From: Chitinophaga varians
Lineage (GTDB): Bacteria > Bacteroidota > Bacteroidia > Chitinophagales > Chitinophagaceae
Direction of reading: 5' to 3'
DNA: 64,000 bases
Assembly (NCBI RefSeq): GCF_014529945.1
Contig: NZ_JACVFB010000002.1
Location: 248,001 to 312,000, forward strand
In this document: positions 1 to 9,000 of the stretch, one piece after another
Layout: the number at the start of each line of letters is the position of its first letter
How positions within the stretch are numbered: position 1 is the stretch's first letter
Notes under the pieces: model-generated
What the model saw: only the letters and a program-made list of their open reading frames with translations
Databases searched by the model: none
Told to the model about the DNA's origin: nothing
Position numbers and translations under genes: made by a program

Positions 1-366
1 CCGCCGCCGCCGCGATCGTAACCACCACCGCCGCCACGGTCGTAACCGCCGCCACGATTGTAGCCGCCACTGTCACCGCCGCGGTCATATCCACCGCCGC
101 CACGGTCGTAGCCGCCGCCACCTTCACGATTGTAACCACCGCCATCGCGGTTGTAGTCTGTACGGGGGCGATACCCACCCTCGCGATTGTAGTCAGTGCG
201 TGGACGACGTTCTGTGTTGTCGCCACCATTGTAGTCGGGTTTTCCACCCTCCCGCTCATTGTTTAAGTTGGGTCTGTAGTCACCTCTCTCCTTGTTGGGA
301 TCATTCTCTTTGTTGGTATCAGAAGAGTAGGGCCTGCGGGGGCGTTCGTTTCTCTCAAAATTCATC
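1..366 (-). CDS. Arg/Gly-rich N-terminal region of a partial protein (possibly an rRNA pseudouridine synthase)
   Basis: The first 122 codons of a gene that runs off the left edge of the window. The ATG is at 366 and there is no stop. The N-terminus is polar and charged. From about residue 60 it becomes a tandem array of short units of the form GGGYDRGG and GGYNRGG, so it is low-complexity, disordered and probably RNA-binding. No folded domain is inside the window. Bacteroidota pseudouridine synthases of the RluB/RsuA family often carry such Arg/Gly/Tyr/Asp-rich extensions, which makes that the best guess; an RNA helicase or RNA-binding protein is also possible. It starts 8 bp after the kynureninase stop on the same strand, so the two may be co-transcribed. 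The function is inferred from composition only. Confidence 0.5.
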
Positions 367-374
367 TTACTTAA

Positions 375-1643
375 TTAAGCGTTTGAAGCAATATTAGCTA
401 TGATTTCATAAAAATGAAACACATCCTGATAAGAGTTATACATCGGCGCCGGTGAAACCCTGATGACTCCGGGTTCTCTCCAGTCAACGATTATACCGGC
501 ATCCGTCATTTGCTGATGTATCTCTTTTCCTTTTTCCAGGAACAGCAAAGATAGTTGTGCGCCACGTTCATTACAATTTTTAGGTGTAATAATTTCAAAA
601 TTAATGCCTTTCAACTGCTGCAGCAAAAACGCCAGATAATTGGTCAGTCCCTGGCTTTTTTCTCTTAAAGCGCCGATACCGGCTGCTTCAAATAGTTCGA
701 GGGATGCTTTCAGGCTTACCATGTTGAAAACCTGTGCGGTACTTTGTTGCCATCCTTCGGCTTCTTTCTTAGGCACAAACCCTTTTTCCATTTTAAAACG
801 TGCACTCTCTTCGTTGCCCCACCAGCCACCCAGGCGGAGAAATCCGCGGTTGCCGGCATATTTCTCATGCACAAAGGCGCCTCCTACCGCGCCGGGACCT
901 CCGTTCAGGTATTTATATGAACACCAAACGGCAAAATCTACGTCCCAATTGTGCAAAGACACCGGAATATTTCCTGCTACATGCGCCAGATCGAAACCGG
1001 CATAAGCACCTGCCTGATGAGCAGCAGCCGTAATAGCGGGTATATCAAAATATTGTCCGGTGTAGTAATTAATCCCTCCGAATAAAACTAATGCTAAGCT
1101 ATCACTTTCCTTGTTAATAATATCTAAAATATCTTCTAATCTTATTAAATGTTCGCCGGCTCTGGGCGAAACCTCGACAATGGCTGTTTCCGGATCAAAA
1201 CCATGAAATCTGACCTGTGTCTCCACTGCATATTGATCGCTTGGAAAGGCTCCTGCCTCCATTAACACTTTAAACCGCTGTTTGGTTGGCCGATAAAAAC
1301 TCAACATCATCAGATGGAGGTTAACCGTGAGTGTATTCATCACCGTTAGCTCCTGCTGGCTCGCCCCCATGATTGCTGTGAGCGGCTTGCTGCAATACTG
1401 CTGATAATAGAGCCAGGGATTCTTGGCCGCCCAATATCCTTCAACCGCACACTGCTGCCAATCTGCCAATTCCTGTTCTATCGCTGATTTTACATTTTTA
1501 GGCTGTAATCCGAGTGAATTGCCACATAAATAAATTGCGTCCTTTCCTTTTCGTTGGGGAAAATAAAACTGCTCCCTGAATTTATTTAATGGATCCTGCC
1601 GGTCCTGCTCTTTAGCAAATGCTAAGGTTGCTACGTACTCCAT
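375..1643 (-). CDS. kynU: Kynureninase
   Basis: PLP-dependent hydrolase of the tryptophan-kynurenine pathway that cleaves kynurenine or 3-hydroxykynurenine to anthranilate or 3-hydroxyanthranilate plus alanine; cytoplasmic homodimer. Its 422 residues are full length for the family. Visible landmarks are the phosphate/PLP motif FPSDQY near residue 133, the PLP-ring residues in GFDLAHVAGN (Asp218, His221), and the Schiff-base lysine in WCSYKYLNGGPG (Lys244). The C-terminal domain ends with the usual RVSPAPMYN motif. No other kynurenine genes are adjacent, so tryptophan dioxygenase and the monooxygenase must lie elsewhere. The gene has its own upstream space (1644-1968) and is followed at 8 bp by the Arg/Gly-rich gene. 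Confidence 0.95.
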   Translation of the reverse strand: MEYVATLAFAKEQDRQDPLNKFREQFYFPQRKGKDAIYLCGNSLGLQPKNVKSAIEQELADWQQCAVEGYWAAKNPWLYYQQYCSKPLTAIMGASQQELTVMNTLTVNLHLMMLSFYRPTKQRFKVLMEAGAFPSDQYAVETQVRFHGFDPETAIVEVSPRAGEHLIRLEDILDIINKESDSLALVLFGGINYYTGQYFDIPAITAAAHQAGAYAGFDLAHVAGNIPVSLHNWDVDFAVWCSYKYLNGGPGAVGGAFVHEKYAGNRGFLRLGGWWGNEESARFKMEKGFVPKKEAEGWQQSTAQVFNMVSLKASLELFEAAGIGALREKSQGLTNYLAFLLQQLKGINFEIITPKNCNERGAQLSLLFLEKGKEIHQQMTDAGIIVDWREPGVIRVSPAPMYNSYQDVFHFYEIIANIASNA

Positions 1644-1968
1644 GGTCTTCCAATCTTTAGCCAGTCTTCCTATTTTAATTTTAATGGCTGAGGGTATCTT
1701 CCTATTGATACCGGTGTCTTTCCTTCGCTAAAATCTATTATTCTAATCTAGATAAAACAGGCAATCCTGTATAACTGTTTAAAACAGACTGTTTTCTGTC
1801 AAAAATTTAACGTCCGATAATCATATGGCATATAAGACTAAGGCTGTATATAGCTAGTAACGTGAACGCTCTTAGGGTCAAATGTAACAATAGCTATCCA
1901 ATTGCCCACCATCCGGTTTGTTAAAATTTGTTAACAACAATAAAAATATGGTTTCGTCCACAATATAC
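1644..1968. other. Intergenic region upstream of kynU
   Basis: About 325 bases without a credible gene, AT-rich, between the kynU start and the terminator of the efflux operon. It presumably carries the kynU promoter on the minus strand, but I see no clean TAnnTTTG box. A short dyad (gttaa, 6-nt spacer, ttaac) lies at 1920-1935. Nothing else recognisable. Confidence 0.5.
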
Positions 1969-2000
1969 AAAAAAAAATCCGTCCTGAAGAATCAGGACGG
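1969..2000 (-). terminator. Rho-independent terminator of the efflux operon
   Basis: Perfect 9-bp stem (1979-1987 with 1992-2000, arms ccgtcctga/tcaggacgg, loop agaa). On the minus strand it is followed by an unbroken U-run (1969-1977). It lies 58 bp beyond the acrB-type gene stop. Confidence 0.9.
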
Positions 2001-2057
2001 AGACTGTTAACCTACAACTGTTACACTGTATTACTAAAAGATGTAATTATCATGTCT

Positions 2058-5000
2058 TTAGTTCACGGAAACGCCTTCCACTTTGGCGTTTTTCCGGAGA
2101 ATTTCTTCCTGCTGCTCCTTTTCAGGGGCAGGGAAGAAATTGTAAGGCTTGGCTGACAGATACTTAGGATCATGCAACTTCTTCACCTCTTCTTTCTTCA
2201 TAAATAATTTTAATATCAGCACCAGGAAAGGCACATACTTCAGCGTCCTGGGCATCTTATAACGGTCCAGCACATCGATGGAACGCTTGTTCATGGCATA
2301 CATCACCGGTACCAGGATAAGGGTCAGGAAGGTCGCAAAGATCAACCCGTACACCATCGTCCAGGCCAGCGGGCCCCAGAAAGCCACGTTGTCGCCTCCG
2401 AAGAAAATATGCGGCTTAAATTCACTGAACAGGGTGGCAAAGTCGATATTAAAGCCCACTGCCAGCGGAATCAGCCCCAGAATAGCGGCAATAGCCGTCA
2501 GCAATACCGGCGTCATACGGGTTTTGCCCGCTTCCACCACCGCTTCATACACCGGCATGTTCTGCATCACCAGCAGGTCGGTAAATTCCACCAACACAAT
2601 ACCATTACGCACCACGATACCTGCCAGGGCCATAATACCTACCCCTGTCATCACAATGGAGATGTCCATTTTGAAGATGGAGAAGCCCAGGAACACCCCG
2701 ATGATACTGAACAGGATCTCCATAAAGATGATCAACGGCCGGCCAATGGAGTTGAACTGGGTTACCATGATCATCAGAATCAGCCCGAATGCGCCCAACA
2801 TGGCCATCATCAGGAAGTTCATAGTTTCCTGCTGGTCTTCCTGCTCACCGGTCATCTTGATTGTCACAGCGTTAGGATGACTAAAATCATTCAGCGCCGT
2901 CTGGATATGCTGCACCACTTCATTGGCATTGAAGCCGGTCAACACGTTGGAATACAAGGTGATCACCCGTTTTTGGTCAATACGCTTGATACCGGCGTAA
3001 GTATTGGAGTAATGAATATCCGCTACGGCCGACAGCGGCACCTGGCGTATTACACCTCCCATTTTCATATCCCGGTATACCAGGTTGAGGTTCATCAGGT
3101 TATTGATGTTATTACGCTGATTTTCCTGTAACCGCACCATGATCTTGTATTCGTCTTTGGCATCCCTGATCTTGGACGCTTCAAATCCAAACAAAGCGGT
3201 ACGCAGCGCGCCACCGATCTGGCGGGTGGAAATACCTTCGTTATTGGCTCTTTCCCGGTCAATATTCACTACGATCTCAGGTTTGTTGGCCTCAAAGTCA
3301 CTTTTCAGCTCTTCCACACCATCCACATGCAGGGAATCGAGATAACGTTTAAGTCTAAACGAAGAACTGGTCAGCTCATCAAAGTTATCACCGGTAATTT
3401 CGATGTTAATGGGCTTACCGGTTGGAGGGCCGCCCTGCTCCTGTTCTACGGTGATATTAGTGCCCGGAATACCTTTTACGGCATTACGGATTTTATCAAG
3501 GTACTGTACAGTAGACTGCCCGTCACGTGCGCCAAATTCCACGAAAGCCACCGTCACCTTGCCTTTCTGCGGCTGGGTGCTCATGTCCATCTGCGACGGG
3601 TCGCCGGCGCCTTTGGCCACGTTGGAAATAATAGACTCCACAATAGGATTGTTAGCACCCACCACTTTCGTGATGCGGTCTTCCACAATGTGAGTAATGG
3701 AGTCGGTATATTTCTGATCGGTGCCGTTCGGCAGCTCGATATATGTGTAGATGAAGTTAGGATCTGCCTGCGGGAAGAACACCACCTTGGGATTTCGGAT
3801 GCCGGTCAGGACAATGCTGAAGATCAGCAGTGCGAAAGTAGCGACCAGAATCCACACCGGACGCCAGCCTACGAGGCACCATTTCAGAATATGTTTGTAG
3901 CGCTCCTGTACTTTAGGCCAGAAAGTGTGCTGGAAATGCCGCGCCACGCCGCCCAGCCAGAAGCGCTCCAGCGCAATCATCAGGTAGGCGAAGATCACAA
4001 AGTTGCCCACCCCTACGCTACCGTTAGCGTAACCGATGATGGCTATCACGGCAAATACGGCAGTGAGTATCTGGAACTTACGGTTGAATTTCGGTTTGGC
4101 ATGCTCCTCTCCTTCGTGGCGGTCCATAAAGTCGACCGCAAATACCGGGTTAATGATATAAGCTACCACCAGCGATGCGCCCAATGTGGTGATCAGTGTC
4201 ACCGGCAGGTAGAACATGAACTTACCGATAACGCCTGGCCAGAATAACAGCGGTACGAATGGCGCCAGTACCGTCAGGGTTCCTGACAACACCGGCAGGA
4301 ACACTTCTCCCGCCGCTATCTTGGCGGCTCTTACTATACCCAGGTCTTTTCGTTCATTAAAAATACGGTGCACATTTTCAATCACCACAATAGCGTCATC
4401 CACCACAATACCCAATGCCAGCAGGAAGGAGAACAGCACCATCATATTGAGGGTGAACCCATACATCGGCATCAGCAGGAAGGCGATGAACATGGAAATG
4501 GGCACAGACAGCGCCACGAAGATGGCGTTCACCGCACCCATGAAGAACATGAGGATAACGGTCACCAGAATGAAACCGATGATAATGGTGTTGATCAGGT
4601 CATGCAGGGTGACGCGGGTAGATTTGGACTGATCGGCGGTGATGGTCACATGCAGGCCTTTCGGGAAGTAGTTGGCTTCCATATCAGCCTTGATGGCCTG
4701 TATCTTATCAGATGCATCGATCAGGTTTTTACCGCTTTGTTTGATCACGTTGAGGGTGATCACGTTTTTGCCGGCGAGACGGGCGTAACTTTCCTGTTCA
4801 AGGAAACCGTCCACCACGTTGGCGATATCTTTCAGATAAACGGTAGCGCCGGACTGTCCGCGTACGATGATGTTACCGATCTTAGCCGGGTCTTTATACT
4901 CCCCTTTTACGCTGAGCGTACGTTTCTGGCCATCCATGGATACCAGACCGCCGGAGATGGTAATATTCTCCCCCTGGATAGCGCCAATGATATCATCAAA

Positions 5001-5618
5001 ACCAATCTTGGCAGCATCCATTTTATATTTATCGACATTGATCTGTATCTCCCTTTCCAGTTCACCTACCAGGTCTACACGGGTAATTTCATTCAATGCC
5101 TCGATCCTGTCCTTCATATCATCTGCATAACGTTTGAGTGTTTGCAGGTCAAAATCACCGGAGAGGTTCACGTTCATGATAGGAATCTGGGAGACGTCAA
5201 TTTTTACGATCTGCGGCTCCTGTGTGAGGTCTTTCGGCAGGTCTTTTTTAGCGTCGTCCACTTTTTCCCTTACCTGTTGGCGGGCCGCTTCAATATCTTC
5301 ATTGGCATTGAACTCGATGGTGATAGCGGAGAAGTCCTGCATGGAGGTGCTTTTGATCTTCTTCACGCCGGAGATGCCGTTGAGCTGTTTCTCGATCGGT
5401 TTTGTCACCAGTGTTTCCATATCTTCCGGGGAGGTGCCGGCATAGATGGTATTGATATAGAACTGTGGGAACACCACTTCGGGGAACTGTTCCTTCGGCA
5501 GGTTGATATAGGAAAGAATACCCGCCAGCGCAATGATAAAGGTGGCCACATAGATGCTCACCTTATTATCAATAGACCAGCTGGTGGGTTTAAATTCTTT
5601 ATGGAGATTGTCTTGCAT
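2058..5618 (-). CDS. RND efflux pump, inner-membrane transporter (AcrB/HAE1-like)
   Basis: Proton-driven trimeric exporter that passes substrates to the adaptor and outer-membrane channel encoded just upstream. At 1186 residues it is about 150 longer than typical AcrB. The TM4 motif GIVVDDAIVVIENVHR carries the paired proton-relay aspartates. The two porter domains and the second TM half (AGIVVRNGIVLVEFTDL) are present. The extra length includes two added hydrophobic stretches at roughly residues 520-575, between the segment ending NPVFAVDFMDRH and TM7. There is also a long hydrophilic C-terminal tail. It is the last gene of the tetR-tolC-mfp-rnd operon, 30 bp after the adaptor gene. Substrate unknown; the local TetR suggests an inducible drug or lipid pump. 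Confidence 0.95.
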   Translation of the reverse strand: MQDNLHKEFKPTSWSIDNKVSIYVATFIIALAGILSYINLPKEQFPEVVFPQFYINTIYAGTSPEDMETLVTKPIEKQLNGISGVKKIKSTSMQDFSAITIEFNANEDIEAARQQVREKVDDAKKDLPKDLTQEPQIVKIDVSQIPIMNVNLSGDFDLQTLKRYADDMKDRIEALNEITRVDLVGELEREIQINVDKYKMDAAKIGFDDIIGAIQGENITISGGLVSMDGQKRTLSVKGEYKDPAKIGNIIVRGQSGATVYLKDIANVVDGFLEQESYARLAGKNVITLNVIKQSGKNLIDASDKIQAIKADMEANYFPKGLHVTITADQSKSTRVTLHDLINTIIIGFILVTVILMFFMGAVNAIFVALSVPISMFIAFLLMPMYGFTLNMMVLFSFLLALGIVVDDAIVVIENVHRIFNERKDLGIVRAAKIAAGEVFLPVLSGTLTVLAPFVPLLFWPGVIGKFMFYLPVTLITTLGASLVVAYIINPVFAVDFMDRHEGEEHAKPKFNRKFQILTAVFAVIAIIGYANGSVGVGNFVIFAYLMIALERFWLGGVARHFQHTFWPKVQERYKHILKWCLVGWRPVWILVATFALLIFSIVLTGIRNPKVVFFPQADPNFIYTYIELPNGTDQKYTDSITHIVEDRITKVVGANNPIVESIISNVAKGAGDPSQMDMSTQPQKGKVTVAFVEFGARDGQSTVQYLDKIRNAVKGIPGTNITVEQEQGGPPTGKPINIEITGDNFDELTSSSFRLKRYLDSLHVDGVEELKSDFEANKPEIVVNIDRERANNEGISTRQIGGALRTALFGFEASKIRDAKDEYKIMVRLQENQRNNINNLMNLNLVYRDMKMGGVIRQVPLSAVADIHYSNTYAGIKRIDQKRVITLYSNVLTGFNANEVVQHIQTALNDFSHPNAVTIKMTGEQEDQQETMNFLMMAMLGAFGLILMIMVTQFNSIGRPLIIFMEILFSIIGVFLGFSIFKMDISIVMTGVGIMALAGIVVRNGIVLVEFTDLLVMQNMPVYEAVVEAGKTRMTPVLLTAIAAILGLIPLAVGFNIDFATLFSEFKPHIFFGGDNVAFWGPLAWTMVYGLIFATFLTLILVPVMYAMNKRSIDVLDRYKMPRTLKYVPFLVLILKLFMKKEEVKKLHDPKYLSAKPYNFFPAPEKEQQEEILRKNAKVEGVSVN

Positions 5619-5648
5619 AAACTAGTTTTTGGCTGTTAGTGGTCAGCG

Positions 5649-6758
5649 TTACAGTTTAATCAGGTCATTATCATTGAGGCCCTGGTAACCGGTGGTGATG
5701 ATTTTATCACCCGCTTTTAAGCCGTCTTTGATTTCAGCCTTATCGTTATAGGTGCGTCCCACTTCCACGGTCCTGCGCAGGGAGGCCAGCTGGCCATTTT
5801 TGGATTCTGCCACCATGACGAAGGGTTTACCGGAGGAATACTGGATCAGGTTCACCGGGATTACGACAGCGTTGCTGGCAGCGTAGTCCACAATTTTGAT
5901 ATGGGCGATCATATTAGGACGCAGGCTGTTATCGGGTTTCAGCGGCACTTCAATTTTGATGGTGCGGCTGAGCGGATCGATAGTCCTGGAAGCGAAGCCG
6001 ATGTTGGTTTTTATTTCGCGGTTGATATCCGGGAAAGCGATGACTACGCGGTCGCCGCCTTTCACAAGACCAGCATAAGCTTCCGCCACGTTGGCGGTCA
6101 CTTTCAGGTTATTGGCATTCACCACGCGGAAGGTAGGATTTCCGGGGGCTGCGTTATCGCCCACTTTAGCGATCACCGCATCAACCGTACCGCTGATGGG
6201 TGCAATGATGCGGGTTTGGGACAGCTGGTCCTGCAGGGTTGCCATTTTTCTTTCCAGTGCTTCTTTCTGGTTTTTAGCGTTGAGGTACTGTACTTCAGAA
6301 CCTATTTTCTGTGACCAGAGATTTTTCTGCTTTTCGTACAGTGTATTGGCGAGGTCCATCTGCGTGCGCAGTTCCGCCACGCTGGCTTTCAGCACCTGAT
6401 CATCTACCTGGGCCAGTGTCTGGCCTTTGCTTACCTGTTGACCTTCGTGTACATAGATAGCGGTGATCACGCCCATTGCGCGGGCGGACACGTTCACGTT
6501 TTCGCGGGCATCTACACTGCCTTGTACATCAATATAGTGTTCGAATACGGTGTCTCTTACTTCAGACACGGTAACATCTTTCTTTCTGGCTACAGTATCT
6601 TTTGTACCAACTTCCTTCTCTAGCGCAGCGATTTTAGAATCGATGGCAGCTCTCTCCTGTTTCAGTTTTTCCAGTTGTTGTGTTTTGTTGCCACCGCCGC
6701 CGCAGGCAGCTATTACAACGGCGAGCACCGGGACCGTGAAAAGATATCTTTTATTCAT
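5649..6758 (-). CDS. RND efflux periplasmic adaptor (membrane fusion protein, AcrA-like)
   Basis: Adaptor bridging the RND pump and the TolC-like channel. A signal peptide ends in a lipobox (AVVIAACGGGG), so it is an inner-membrane-anchored lipoprotein. A short coiled coil follows (about 28-50, QLEKLKQERAAIDSKIAALE). Then come the N-terminal lipoyl half (GVITAIYVHEGQQVSKGQTL), an alpha-hairpin (about 120-165), the second lipoyl half (ISGTVDAVIAKVGDNA), a beta-barrel domain and a membrane-proximal domain. 369 residues is normal. It lies 37 bp after the TolC gene and 30 bp before the pump gene. Confidence 0.95.
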   Translation of the reverse strand: MNKRYLFTVPVLAVVIAACGGGGNKTQQLEKLKQERAAIDSKIAALEKEVGTKDTVARKKDVTVSEVRDTVFEHYIDVQGSVDARENVNVSARAMGVITAIYVHEGQQVSKGQTLAQVDDQVLKASVAELRTQMDLANTLYEKQKNLWSQKIGSEVQYLNAKNQKEALERKMATLQDQLSQTRIIAPISGTVDAVIAKVGDNAAPGNPTFRVVNANNLKVTANVAEAYAGLVKGGDRVVIAFPDINREIKTNIGFASRTIDPLSRTIKIEVPLKPDNSLRPNMIAHIKIVDYAASNAVVIPVNLIQYSSGKPFVMVAESKNGQLASLRRTVEVGRTYNDKAEIKDGLKAGDKIITTGYQGLNDNDLIKL

Positions 6759-6795
6759 ATAGCTAGTAGTGATAGGTGATTGAAAAGGTTTTGCA

Positions 6796-8157
6796 CTATA
6801 GTTTACCGTAAGCTTTGAGCAGGTCTATCCTGGCTACGATAGCGTTATACAGTGCGGTGAAATAATTGTTCTGTGCGGTGAGCAGGTCATTTTCGGCTGT
6901 CGTCATTTCCAGGCTGGAGCCCACGCCTTCGCGGTATTTGATCTGTGTGGTATTATGTACATCTTCCGCGAGTTGCATGTTTTTTTCCTGCGCCTGCAGA
7001 CTCAGTACGTTGTTGCGGAAGGTAGAAGCAGATTGTTCTCTTTCGAGATCGATGCCCAGTTTCGCATTTTCGATGGCCACTTCACTTTTCTTTACGTTCA
7101 GCAGGGCCTGATCTACCTGTCTTCTGCGTTGTAAGCCGCTGAAGATAGGTACGGAGAGATTCAGCCCGGTGTTGAGGTAACCGTACCACATCTGACTTTT
7201 GAGGTAATCGAACTTATCACTGCCGCGGAGCGCGCCGGTAGCGGCGAAGAGTTGCAAGCTGGGCAACCCTTTCATCCGGTATCTTTTCAGGTCGTATTCG
7301 TTGGCTTTCTTTTGTGTTTCGAGCAACTGGTATTCTATGCGCTGGCTGTAATCGAATTTGTCCATATCGGGGATGCTTTCAGCGATCCTTTCAGTGGACA
7401 GGGTGTCAGTGAGCTGTACCTCTTGTTTCAGCGGCATGCCCATCTGGTATTTGAGCGCAGCCACGCCTAGTTCAACGAGGTTACGGAGTTTGGTTTGTTC
7501 GGTCTGCAGGTTGGTGTATTGCACCACTAGGCGGTCTACATCGAGTTTTTCCACCAGGCCGTTTTTATTGATTTCTCTGGTATCGTTGAGGAGTTTTTCC
7601 AGGGTAGTGATGTTGTTTGTCAGGATAGACAATGCTTTCCGGGCAGACAGTACATTATAATAGGCTTTGTACACGTTGGCTTTTACGTCGATCTGTGATT
7701 TGGCCACGTTTTTTGACACCAGGTCTTCCAGTGTTTTACGGGCCTGGAGGGCCACCAGTACGCTGGGATCGAAGAGGGTCTGTGTGAGCCTTATTTCGCC
7801 CATGGCATTGTGTGGCAACTGGAAAGAGACCACAGCAAAGGAATCTTTGGGCGCTGACGGGTTGAAGTTGCCCAGACTGAACATCTGTTTCTGGACGATC
7901 GGGTTGTACTGATATTGGCCGGTACCGTTGATGGTTGGCAAAGCCAGTCCGCTGACCTCTTTATTTTTGGCCAGTTGGATCAGTTCATCCAGTTTAGCTG
8001 TTTTCACTGCTGACTGGTTAGCCAAGGCATAGTCCACTGCTTCCCGGGCCGACAGGCGGACAGGCTCCTGGGAGATGGTCTGGGCGCCGGCACTGACGGC
8101 CGCTGCGAGCAGTCCCACCATGGAAGCCATGCCGGTGAGCCTTCTGATACGTTGCAT
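6796..8157 (-). CDS. TolC-family outer-membrane efflux channel
   Basis: Outer-membrane component of the tripartite pump. The signal peptide (GLLAAAVSAGAQT) is followed by two repeated coiled-coil halves of the outer-membrane efflux protein family, with the usual heptad-rich helices and short beta strands. 453 residues is the expected length. It starts 4 bp after the tetR stop, so translation is probably coupled and the pump is under direct control of the regulator gene. Confidence 0.93.
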   Translation of the reverse strand: MQRIRRLTGMASMVGLLAAAVSAGAQTISQEPVRLSAREAVDYALANQSAVKTAKLDELIQLAKNKEVSGLALPTINGTGQYQYNPIVQKQMFSLGNFNPSAPKDSFAVVSFQLPHNAMGEIRLTQTLFDPSVLVALQARKTLEDLVSKNVAKSQIDVKANVYKAYYNVLSARKALSILTNNITTLEKLLNDTREINKNGLVEKLDVDRLVVQYTNLQTEQTKLRNLVELGVAALKYQMGMPLKQEVQLTDTLSTERIAESIPDMDKFDYSQRIEYQLLETQKKANEYDLKRYRMKGLPSLQLFAATGALRGSDKFDYLKSQMWYGYLNTGLNLSVPIFSGLQRRRQVDQALLNVKKSEVAIENAKLGIDLEREQSASTFRNNVLSLQAQEKNMQLAEDVHNTTQIKYREGVGSSLEMTTAENDLLTAQNNYFTALYNAIVARIDLLKAYGKL

Positions 8158-8161
8158 AGTA

Positions 8162-8773
8162 TTATATGTTTTGCGATAGTTGTTTGTACTTTTCGATAAG
8201 CTTATAGCCTTTAGCAGAGGCCACTCCGTACAGAAAATTTTCCAGCAGCACTTTTTGTACCCTGGTCATGTCAGAGTTACCCGGAAACGCTTCGGGCTGA
8301 AAGCTGAGCATACATCCGTAAACGCGGTATTGAGTCAGAGTTCTGATGTCGAGGTCCGGCCGGTAGAGTCCTTCATTGATCCCACGTTCCAGGTTTTCGC
8401 GGATGGTGTTGGTCAATGAGTTGTTCTGATAATTCAAAAACACCTGATAAGCTTTCGCGTGGAACTTTTGCAGATCGAGCAGGACAACAGGGTTCATATT
8501 GCGCATGCGGCGGTCCAGCATGTCCATGACGAGGAACAGTTCTTCGATGGCATCGGCTGATTTTTCACGGTCTGTCAGGCATTCCGCTTCCACGAGGCCG
8601 ATAAAACGGGTGATCGACTGTGTTACCAGGTCGTCTTTATCCATGAAGTGGGCGTAGAGGGTCTTTTTGGAGATGCCCATTTTCTCAGCGATGTCATCCA
8701 TGGTGATAGACCTGGTGCCATATTGTCGAAACAGGCCAAAAGCCGTGTCCATGATACGTTCCTGCGGTTCCAT
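8162..8773 (-). CDS. TetR/AcrR-family transcriptional regulator of the efflux operon
   Basis: 203-residue one-component repressor. The N-terminal HTH (about 10-55) has the family pattern GTRSITMDDIAEKMGISKKTLYAHF. The rest is a helical ligand-binding domain. It is the first gene of a four-gene operon with tolC, adaptor and RND pump. A 28-bp inverted repeat lies directly upstream of its -7 promoter box (8807-8843), which fits autorepression. Ligand unknown. Confidence 0.93.
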   Translation of the reverse strand: MEPQERIMDTAFGLFRQYGTRSITMDDIAEKMGISKKTLYAHFMDKDDLVTQSITRFIGLVEAECLTDREKSADAIEELFLVMDMLDRRMRNMNPVVLLDLQKFHAKAYQVFLNYQNNSLTNTIRENLERGINEGLYRPDLDIRTLTQYRVYGCMLSFQPEAFPGNSDMTRVQKVLLENFLYGVASAKGYKLIEKYKQLSQNI

Positions 8774-8806
8774 AAAAGTGCTTTAACAGGCTTTATGATA
8801 CGAAGA

Positions 8807-8814
8807 CAAAACTA
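8807..8814 (-). promoter_or_regulatory. -7 promoter box of the tetR-efflux operon
   Basis: The minus strand reads TAGTTTTG, matching the Bacteroidota TAnnTTTG consensus, 34 bp upstream of the tetR ATG. The upstream spacer is filled by the putative operator at 8816-8843. Confidence 0.7.
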
Positions 8815-8815
8815 T

Positions 8816-8843
8816 GGAAACTTTTTAAACTTCCAAAGTTTCC
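8816..8843. promoter_or_regulatory. Putative TetR operator (inverted repeat)
   Basis: Perfect 9-bp inverted repeat ggaaacttt (8816-8824) and aaagtttcc (8835-8843) with a 10-bp spacer. It occupies the region just upstream of the -7 box, where a bound dimer would block RNA polymerase. Size and position fit TetR-family operators; binding by this TetR is inferred from adjacency. Confidence 0.65.
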
Positions 8844-8973
8844 AGTAATTATTTTTTATATGTGGTAACATCTTTTTGTGGAGACCGGTGGTGGGTGGGT
8901 ATTACGGGAGCGGGATTTGAAAACCTTCACAGACAGGCCATGTAGAGGGCAGGTAATCTTCCGCTTATTTGTC

Positions 8974-8981
8974 TAATTTTG
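8974..8981 (+). promoter_or_regulatory. -7 promoter box of the DUF502 gene
   Basis: TAATTTTG matches TAnnTTTG, 19 bp before the ATG at 9001, so the 5' leader would be very short. Confidence 0.6.
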
Positions 8982-9000
8982 TGCCTTCATTCCTTTTGCC

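Noticed and set aside
4368..5639. 423-residue plus-strand open frame opposite the RND pump gene
   Set aside because: It is the antisense shadow of a well-supported pump gene. Its translation is His/Gln-rich with no domain, and no promoter or terminator fits it.
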